Shown here: piece by piece, positions 56,917-64,000 of the stretch
Position numbering within the stretch: position 1 is the first letter of the stretch
Layout of the letters: every line of letters starts with the position of its first letter
NCBI RefSeq assembly: GCF_009789575.1
Contig: NZ_CP046908.1
Span: forward strand, 3,377,001 to 3,441,000
Reading direction: 5' to 3'
Source: Stappia indica
Lineage (GTDB): Bacteria; Pseudomonadota; Alphaproteobacteria; Rhizobiales; Stappiaceae
Length of the DNA: 64,000 nucleotides
Notes under the pieces: model-generated
What the model was told of the DNA's origin: nothing
What the model saw: the letters and a program-made list of their open reading frames with translations, nothing else
The model's database searches: none
Made by a program: the position numbers and the translations under genes

Positions 56917-57588
56917 TCAGCGCCCGCGGCAGATCCGTATGCCGGGGTCCTCGCCGTCCTGCGTCTCCCAGTCCTGCAACTGCAGGGCGATGGGCGCGAA
57001 GGAGATCTTGCGCTCGTTCACCACCCCGCGCCCGGTCAGGAGATTGAGGTCGCAGCTCAGCGGCTCCTCCTCCTGCAGCGTGTCGTAGGAATTGAAGGTC
57101 AGCCCGGCAACGACGAATCGTCCGTCGCGATGGGCGAGCGAGATCGTGTGCTCCCACCGGTTTCGGCCGATGGCGGAGTTCTGCGTGGTGATGGCGATGG
57201 AGCCGTTGGCAAGCGCCTTGATCGAGGGCTCCTGGCCGAAGGCGGCCGTGTCGCCGCCGCGCCCGCCCCAGATCTTGTCCGGAACGGCGAGTACCAAGGT
57301 CAGCAGGCTGCCGTTCGTCGCCTCCTCGCGCACATAGACATAAAGCCCGACCTGCATGTCGTCGCCGGGCGTCACGGCGAGCAGGGCAATATCCTCGCGC
57401 CCGTCCTTGTTCCAGTCGCCGACGGCGGCATCGAGCACGTCCTGCGGGCTGATGTCGCCCGCTTGGCCTGCTTGTGCACCCGTCTGCGCACTGGCCGGCC
57501 CGGCGAAGGGTACGGCCATCGCCGCGAGCAGCAGGAGGGTCGTCAGTCGCATAGTCGCTCGCACTGTTCCGCGCATTGCCAATCGCAT
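56917..57588 (-). CDS. periplasmic FG-GAP/VCBS-like protein of unknown function
   Basis: 223 residues. A signal peptide (MRLTTLLLLAAMAVPFAGPASAQ, within the first 38 residues) is followed by a domain with an EF-hand-like calcium loop, VGDWNKDGREDIALLAV (DxNxDGxxD), as in FG-GAP/VCBS repeats. Only one repeat is seen. The start at 57588 has AAAGGACGCCCG directly upstream, giving a slightly extended signal; ATG 57552 is an alternative. It is divergent from the arsR-like gene. Role unknown. Confidence 0.8.
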   Translation of the reverse strand: MRLAMRGTVRATMRLTTLLLLAAMAVPFAGPASAQTGAQAGQAGDISPQDVLDAAVGDWNKDGREDIALLAVTPGDDMQVGLYVYVREEATNGSLLTLVLAVPDKIWGGRGGDTAAFGQEPSIKALANGSIAITTQNSAIGRNRWEHTISLAHRDGRFVVAGLTFNSYDTLQEEEPLSCDLNLLTGRGVVNERKISFAPIALQLQDWETQDGEDPGIRICRGR

Positions 57589-57673
57589 CGGGCGTCCTTT
57601 CGCTGCCGGGCCGCCGGCCAAGGCCATATCAGCGCGTTCTGCGGCAAAAGTCAGCCGCTTGATGCCGATCAAG

Positions 57674-57696
57674 GCGCATATGCGCGATACCGCATA
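57674..57696. promoter_or_regulatory. ArsR-type operator
   Basis: TATGCG (57679-57684) and CGCATA (57691-57696) are inverted arms with a 6-base spacer, next to a 12-base palindrome GCGCATATGCGC (57674-57685). They end about 10 bases before the arsR-like ATG. ArsR repressors bind such imperfect AT/GC palindromes at their own promoter, so autoregulation is likely. Confidence 0.6.
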
Positions 57697-57705
57697 AGCA
57701 GGGGC

Positions 57706-57993
57706 ATGCAAGCCGTTCTCTCCGCCCTCTGCGATCCGACGCGCCGCGCCTGCCTGGCGCTCCTCCTGGATGGGGGCGAGCACTGCGTGTGCGAGCTGAT
57801 GGCCCGTCTCGGCGCAAGCCAGAGCCGGATGTCGCGGCACATGAAGGTGCTGCGCGAGGCCGGGATCGTCCTGGACCGGCGCGATGCGCAATGGGTGCGC
57901 TATCGCCGCAACCCGCACCTGTCGCCGGACCTGGCGGCGGTGGTCGACGCGGTGCTCGTGGCCGAAAGACACGTGCAAAGGAAAGTCGCATGA
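57706..57993 (+). CDS. ArsR-family metalloregulator
   Basis: 95 residues, one winged-helix domain: LCDPTRRACLALLLDGGEHCVCELMARLGASQSRMSRH. The HCVCEL segment places two Cys (27 and 29) where ArsR binds arsenite or a related soft metal; Cys9 and Cys16 could add ligands. It overlaps the permease by ATGA, so it is coupled to it and presumably represses the operon until metalloid or organoarsenical is present. Confidence 0.9.
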   Translation: MQAVLSALCDPTRRACLALLLDGGEHCVCELMARLGASQSRMSRHMKVLREAGIVLDRRDAQWVRYRRNPHLSPDLAAVVDAVLVAERHVQRKVA

Positions 57994-59048
57994 CCGTCGA
58001 CAGCCATCACGCCGCCAGCACGCGGCAGGCGTCCGACCGGATCTGGTATGCGGGGGTGATCCTTGCCGCCATCGCCTGGTGGGGCGCCTACAGCCAGTTG
58101 ATCCCGTTCTCGGAATGGGTGACATCGCTGCTGCCGATCGACCGGGACAGCCACACGGGCGCAGCCGTCGCCTTCTTCGTCTACGACGTTCCCAAGGTCC
58201 TGCTCCTGCTGACCGCGATCGTCTTCGTCACCGGCGTGCTGCGAAGCTGGTTCAGCCCGGAAAAGACGCGGGCGATCCTGGCGGGCAAGCGCGAGGCCTG
58301 GGGCTATCCGCTGGCCGCGCTTCTCGGCGTGCTGACCCCCTTCTGCTCCTGCTCGTCGGTGCCGCTGTTCATCGGCTTCGTCTCGGCGGGCATCCCGCTC
58401 GGGGTCACGTTTTCCTTCCTGATCGCAGGGCCGATGGTCGGCCCGGTGGGGCTCGGCCTGCTGTACGGCCTGGTCGGCTGGCAGGTCGCGACGATCTATC
58501 TCGTCTTCGGCTTCACCATCGCCACGGTGGCCGGCTGGGTGCTCGGCCGCATGCGGCTGGAGCGCCATCTGCAGGACTGGGTGCGCGAGTTGAACGCCGG
58601 CCCGATCAGCGACCTGCCGGCCGAGCGCCTCACCCTTGCCGACCGGCTGAAGATCGGGCTCGAACAGGTGCGCGAGATCGTCGGCAAGGTCTGGCCCTGG
58701 GTGTTGATCGGCATCGGCATCGGCGCGTTGATCCATGGCTATGTGCCCGAGGCGATGATGCTGCGGATCATGGGCGGCGAGGCGTGGTGGTCGGTTCCCG
58801 CGGCCGTGGCCGTGGGCGTGCCGATGTACACCAACGCCGCCGGGGTCATCCCGATCGTCGAGGCGCTGCTCGGCAAGGGGGCGGCGCTCGGCACGACGCT
58901 GGCCTTCATGATGTCGGTCATCGCGCTGTCCCTGCCCGAGATGATCATCCTCAAGCAGGTGCTGACCCTTCGGCTGATCGCGATCTTCATCGCCGTCGTC
59001 GCGGCGGGCATCCTCGCCACCGGCTTTCTCTTCAACGCAATCCTTTGA
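57990..59048 (+). CDS. ArsP-like permease (DUF318)
   Basis: 352 residues with about eight membrane helices in two halves. The CSCSSVPLFIGF motif, GVPMYTNAAGVIPIVEAL and GPMVGPVG are typical of the permease family that includes ArsP, an exporter of trivalent organoarsenicals. The Cys pair in FCSCSS is the expected transport site. Start 57990 has AAAGGAAAG upstream and overlaps the arsR-like gene. Followed after 12 bases by a CxxC protein. Confidence 0.9.
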   Translation: MTVDSHHAASTRQASDRIWYAGVILAAIAWWGAYSQLIPFSEWVTSLLPIDRDSHTGAAVAFFVYDVPKVLLLLTAIVFVTGVLRSWFSPEKTRAILAGKREAWGYPLAALLGVLTPFCSCSSVPLFIGFVSAGIPLGVTFSFLIAGPMVGPVGLGLLYGLVGWQVATIYLVFGFTIATVAGWVLGRMRLERHLQDWVRELNAGPISDLPAERLTLADRLKIGLEQVREIVGKVWPWVLIGIGIGALIHGYVPEAMMLRIMGGEAWWSVPAAVAVGVPMYTNAAGVIPIVEALLGKGAALGTTLAFMMSVIALSLPEMIILKQVLTLRLIAIFIAVVAAGILATGFLFNAIL

Positions 59049-59060
59049 AAGGACAGTTCG

Positions 59061-59297
59061 ATGAAAACCGTCAAGGTCTACGGCCCCGGCTGCAAGCGCT
59101 GCGAAGCGACCGAGGCCATGGTGAAGGACGCCGCCGCCAGGCTCGGCATCGAGGTGGAAGTCGAAAAGGTGTCCGACCCCAGGTCCATCGCCATGGCCGG
59201 TGTCATGTCGACGCCCGGCATCTCGGTCGACGGCAGGCTGGTTCATGCCGGCGGACTGCCCGACGCGGACAAGCTGGACAGCTGGCTTTCCGGCTGA
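59061..59297 (+). CDS. small thioredoxin-fold redox protein
   Basis: 78 residues, the 'redox-active disulfide protein 2' family (TM0996-like). GPGCKRCEATE gives a CxxC and STPGISVDG the cis-Pro. Start has AAAGGACAG upstream. It is the third gene of the arsR-permease operon, a known set in bacteria; it may hold the metalloid or reduce the permease cysteines. Confidence 0.9.
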   Translation: MKTVKVYGPGCKRCEATEAMVKDAAARLGIEVEVEKVSDPRSIAMAGVMSTPGISVDGRLVHAGGLPDADKLDSWLSG

Positions 59298-59355
59298 ACG
59301 GAATGCACCCCGGCCGCCGGGTCGGGGGCATCTGCCGGGCGGGCGTCCTGCCGCC

Positions 59356-61353
59356 TCAGCCCTCCGCCGGCTCCAGCCGCACCAGGAGGCGGCCGGCCTC
59401 CACCGTGTCGCGTTCCTTTGCCGCGATCTCGGCCACCGTGCCGTCGGCCGCCGCCTTCAGCTCCATCAGGAGCTTCATCGATTCCATCACCACCAGCGTG
59501 TCGCCCTTCGCGACCCTGTCGCCCGCCGCAACGCGGATCTCGACGACGAGGCCCGGCATCGGCGCGGCGATGCGCTCGGGCGAGGCGCCGTCGCCCGCCG
59601 CCCTGTCCTGGCCGAGATCGCCGAGCGGCAGCACCGCGCAGGCGATCTCCGTGCCCGGTCCGCACAGCCAGACACGGCCGTCGTCGATCACGGCGGCAAA
59701 GCTCTCCGCCACACCCTCGCGGGCGATGCGCACCCGGTCCGGCCCCGTCCACTGTGCGGCGATCTCCTGCGTCTCGCCGTCCGTGCCGATGGTTTGCCAG
59801 CATCCGGGCCCGCGCGCTTCCAGCACGACGCGGCTCTCGGGTGCGGCCGCATCCACATAGGTCACCCGCGCCGGGCAGCCGGCCTGCGCGAGCAGGCGAA
59901 ACCCGGACAGCGCCTGCCAGGGCGTTGCCGCCGCGCGCGGCCGGCTCGCAAGCGCCGCCGCCGCAAGGGTCAGATTGTCTGTCGCCGATGCCCTCCAGCC
60001 GTCCGGCCAGTTGAGGGCGATGAAATCCGTGGTGACCTTGCCGCTGGCGAAATCCGGCGAGGCCAGTGCGTCGCGCAGGAACAGCCGCGTGGTGGCGAGC
60101 CCCGCCACCTCCAGCCGGTCGAGGCCGGAGAGCAGCTTGCGCCGCGCCGCGTCCCGGTCGGGCCCGTGGGCGATCAGCTTGGCGATCATGGAATCGTACG
60201 CCGCGCCGATCTCCGCCCCCGGCTCGATGCCGGCATCGCAGCGCAGTTCCGCAGGCGGCGACCACAACAGCACCTTGCCGGTGTCCGGGCGAAAGCCGGC
60301 GCTGGCGTCCTCCGCCGTCAGCCGCGCCTGGATCGCGTGGCCGTTGCAGGCGATGTCGTCCTGTGTGAGGGCCAGCTTCTCGCCGGCCGCCGCGCGCAGC
60401 TGCAGCTCCACAAGGTCGAGCCCGGTGATCTCCTCGGTCACCGTATGCTCCACCTGCAGCCGCGTGTTCATCTCCAGGAAGTGGACCTCCTGCGTGACCG
60501 CATCCATCACGAACTCGACCGTGCCGGCGCTGTCGTAGCCGATGGCCCGGCCGAGCCTGAGCGCTGCCTCGAACAGCCGCTCGCGGGTCTGGGGCAGGAG
60601 GCCCGGCGCGGGTGCTTCCTCGATCAGCTTCTGGTGGTTGCGCTGCACCGAGCAGTCGCGCTCGAACAGGTGCAGCAAGGTGCCGTGCCTGTCGCCGATC
60701 AGCTGCACTTCCACATGGCGCGGATTGCGCACCAGCTTTTCGATGAGCAGCCGCCCGTCGCCGAAGGCCCGCTCGGCCTCCGTGCGGGCAGCGCCGATGG
60801 CAGCTAGGAGCCCCGCCTCGTCGTGGACGGCGCGCATGCCTTTGCCGCCGCCGCCCGCCGACGCCTTGACCATCACCGGCAGGCCGATCTCGCGCGCGGC
60901 CCGCGCAAGGTTGTCTGTCGATTGGTCTTCGTCGCCAGTTCCGGGGCCGCTAGTGCCGGGAATGCAGGGCACGCCGGCGTCTTCGGCCAGGCGCTTCGCC
61001 TCGATCTTGGCGCCCATCGCCGTGATCGCCCGCGCATTCGGCCCGACGAAGGCGATGCCGTTTTCCTCGCAGGCCCGCGCCAGTTCCGGCCGCTCGGACA
61101 GGAAGCCGTAGCCGGGGTGGATCGCGCCGGCCCCGGTGGCCTTGGCCGCCGCCATGATCCGGTCGAGGCGCAGGTAGCTGTCGCTTGCCGCCGCCCCGCC
61201 GATGGCGATTGCCCGGTCGGCCATCTTCACATGCAGCGCGTCCCGGTCGGCATCGGAATGCACGGCGATGGTGGCGAGCCCCATGCGCCGCGCGGTGCGG
61301 ATGATGCGGCAGGCGATCTCGCCGCGATTGGCAATCAGCAGGCTGTCGAACAT
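59356..61353 (-). CDS. acyl-CoA carboxylase alpha subunit (biotin carboxylase and biotin carrier)
   Basis: 665 residues. An N-terminal biotin carboxylase (1-445: FDSLLIANRGEIACRI, ATP-grasp SAGGGGKGMR, EMNTRLQVEHTVTE) and a C-terminal biotinyl domain (about 595-665) with MESMKLLMEL. The biotinylated Lys is present although the usual MKM reads MKL. It resembles the 3-methylcrotonyl-CoA or propionyl-CoA type. With the carboxyltransferase 8 bases upstream it forms an acyl-CoA carboxylase of branched-chain or isovalerate catabolism, judged from the divergent dehydrogenase gene. Confidence 0.93.
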   Translation of the reverse strand: MFDSLLIANRGEIACRIIRTARRMGLATIAVHSDADRDALHVKMADRAIAIGGAAASDSYLRLDRIMAAAKATGAGAIHPGYGFLSERPELARACEENGIAFVGPNARAITAMGAKIEAKRLAEDAGVPCIPGTSGPGTGDEDQSTDNLARAAREIGLPVMVKASAGGGGKGMRAVHDEAGLLAAIGAARTEAERAFGDGRLLIEKLVRNPRHVEVQLIGDRHGTLLHLFERDCSVQRNHQKLIEEAPAPGLLPQTRERLFEAALRLGRAIGYDSAGTVEFVMDAVTQEVHFLEMNTRLQVEHTVTEEITGLDLVELQLRAAAGEKLALTQDDIACNGHAIQARLTAEDASAGFRPDTGKVLLWSPPAELRCDAGIEPGAEIGAAYDSMIAKLIAHGPDRDAARRKLLSGLDRLEVAGLATTRLFLRDALASPDFASGKVTTDFIALNWPDGWRASATDNLTLAAAALASRPRAAATPWQALSGFRLLAQAGCPARVTYVDAAAPESRVVLEARGPGCWQTIGTDGETQEIAAQWTGPDRVRIAREGVAESFAAVIDDGRVWLCGPGTEIACAVLPLGDLGQDRAAGDGASPERIAAPMPGLVVEIRVAAGDRVAKGDTLVVMESMKLLMELKAAADGTVAEIAAKERDTVEAGRLLVRLEPAEG

Positions 61354-61361
61354 GGTGCGCC

Positions 61362-62906
<1,545 letters not shown>

Positions 62907-63004
62907 GAGCTGCTCCTCCCGTTTGCATCGCCTCGCCCGGTTCAGGGGGCGGCCGGTTCAGGGGCCGGCCGGTTTCCCGTCTGTCGCCGGTCCCGGTCAA
63001 GCGA

Positions 63005-63042
63005 TTGACAATCTACCTAACGGCCGTTAGAAAATATGTCAA
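63005..63042. promoter_or_regulatory. symmetric divergent promoter with a central operator
   Basis: TTGACA (63005-63010), 6 bases, the perfect palindrome CTAACGGCCGTTAG (63017-63030), 6 bases, then TGTCAA (63037-63042), which is TTGACA on the other strand. On the plus strand the -10 would be TAGAAA (63028-63033, 17-base spacer). The palindrome is of TetR-operator type, so one bound repressor would shut off both the carboxylase and the dehydrogenase. Confidence 0.75.
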
Positions 63043-63105
63043 CTGGACGGGAGCCGGCGCGGTCGCCGCCCACCACGGCCAGGCAATCGTGAGGGGAGGG
63101 ATCGA

Positions 63106-64000
63106 ATGACAGCTTCCGGTTTCGATGTGACGAGCGCCAGCGACGTCTTCTTCGAGGAAGAACACAAGATGCTGCGCGATCAGGTGCGCCGCTTCGTCGA
63201 GGAGGAGATCAAACCGCATGCCGACCAGTGGGAGGCGGACGGCGCCACCCCGCGCGAGCTGCTGCGCAAGATGGGCGCGCTCGGCTTCTTCGGCATCCGC
63301 TATCCGCAAGCCTATGGCGGCAGCGCCATGGACGAGCGCGCCACCGTCGTCCTGTCGGAGGAGCTCGGCCGCTCGACCTATGCCGGCGTTGCCATCACCG
63401 CGCTGGTCCACACGGACATGGCCTCGGTCCATCTCTTCAACGCCGGCAACGACGCCCAGAAGGCGAAATACATGCCCGGCATCGTCAGCGGCGAGATCAT
63501 CACCGCCATCGGCGTCACCGAGCCGGACGCCGGCTCCGACGTCAAGGGCATCCGCACCACCGCCCGCCGCGAGGGCGACCATTACGTGCTGAACGGCACC
63601 AAGACCTTCATCACCAACGGCGTGCTGGCCGATGTCTACTGCATCGCCGCCAAGACCGGCGGCGACGGGCCGGCCAGCAAGGCGGTGACCATGTTCATCA
63701 TTGAGAAGGGCATGGCCGGCTTCACCGTCTCGCGCGCCCTCGACAAGCACGGCTGGCGCAGCTCCGACACCGCCGAGCTCTCCTTCGTCGATGTCCGCGT
63801 GCCGGCCGAGAACGTGCTCGGCGAGGAGGGGCGCGGCTTCTACGAGATCATGAAGAACTTCCAGAACGAGCGCCTGGTGCTCGGCGCCATGGCGATGGGC
63901 GAGGCCCAGGCCGCCATCGAGCTGACGGTTGCCTATGTCCGCGACCGCAAGGCCTTCGGCGCCCCGCTCTGGGAAAAGCAGGCGATCCGCCAGCGCCTCG
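63106..64000 (+). CDS. acyl-CoA dehydrogenase (partial, leaves window)
   Basis: 298 residues seen. Start ATG 63106 has GAGGGGAGGGATCGA ahead. N-terminal helical domain (FFEEEHKMLRDQVRRFVEEEI), the FAD-binding segment GVTEPDAGSDVKGIRTTA and, later, FQNERLVLGAMAMGEAQAAIELTVAYVRDRKAFG. The catalytic Glu-bearing C-terminal domain lies beyond the edge. It fits the isovaleryl-/short-branched-chain acyl-CoA dehydrogenases, in line with the divergent carboxylase. Substrate inferred from context. Confidence 0.92.
   Translation, partial: MTASGFDVTSASDVFFEEEHKMLRDQVRRFVEEEIKPHADQWEADGATPRELLRKMGALGFFGIRYPQAYGGSAMDERATVVLSEELGRSTYAGVAITALVHTDMASVHLFNAGNDAQKAKYMPGIVSGEIITAIGVTEPDAGSDVKGIRTTARREGDHYVLNGTKTFITNGVLADVYCIAAKTGGDGPASKAVTMFIIEKGMAGFTVSRALDKHGWRSSDTAELSFVDVRVPAENVLGEEGRGFYEIMKNFQNERLVLGAMAMGEAQAAIELTVAYVRDRKAFGAPLWEKQAIRQRL

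Overview
The window is about 66-70% GC and reads as the chromosome of an alphaproteobacterium of the order Hyphomicrobiales (Rhizobiales). The basis is gene order known from that group: rnd-lptC-lptA-lptB-rpoN-hpf-ptsN, rplU-rpmA-acetyltransferase-obgE-proB-proA-nadD-rsfS-rlmH-envC-ctpA-rppH, and hsp20 followed by a DUF1150 gene. A Stappia-like family is possible from GC and gene content, but this is a guess.

Layout. 1-6.1 kb: the 5' end of a gene running off the left edge, a divergent LysR regulator, and a catabolic operon (fused 2-oxoacid dehydrogenase E1, lipoyl E2, SDR, VOC protein). 6.2-8.5 kb: a chemoreceptor and a periplasmic Cache-like protein. 8.7-9.7 kb: a heat-shock unit with an RpoH-like promoter and a hairpin over the ribosome-binding site. 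9.8-16.4 kb: ptsN, hpf, rpoN, lptBAC and rnd. 16.6-23.3 kb: tRNA-Leu(CAG), an NDUFA9-like protein, DUF1127 and WYL-regulator genes, uppP, a probable fzlA, queG and an SDR. 23.4-37.2 kb: a long minus-strand housekeeping block from rplU to rppH with three tandem acetyltransferase genes. 37.4 kb: tRNA-Ser(CGA), followed to 42.3 kb by a segment of lower GC (LysR, SDR, small membrane protein, DUF924, LtrA, K+ channel).

42.5-53.0 kb is the most unusual region. A GntR/FCD regulator sits among three transcription units. The first is a four-gene operon joined by ATGA overlaps: aconitase-superfamily enzyme, SnoaL-like protein, hydantoinase/dihydroorotase-type amidohydrolase, isochorismatase-type amidohydrolase. 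The second is a methylisocitrate-lyase-like gene with tctC. The third is tctB-tctA. Four near-identical palindromes of the form AAAsTGT-(CA/TG)-ACAsTTT lie in the two control regions, which ties the units into one regulon. I infer an undescribed route in which a tripartite tricarboxylate transporter imports a carboxylated cyclic amide, imide or ureide, two hydrolases open it and remove nitrogen, and a hydratase-lyase pair cleaves the carbon skeleton.

53.1-64.0 kb: an MHYT-PAS-GGDEF-EAL protein, an old-yellow-enzyme oxidoreductase, a periplasmic FG-GAP-like protein, an ArsR-permease-thioredoxin operon, and divergent acyl-CoA carboxylase (alpha and beta) and acyl-CoA dehydrogenase genes. The last pair of units shares a symmetric promoter/operator. 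The acyl-CoA dehydrogenase runs off the right edge.
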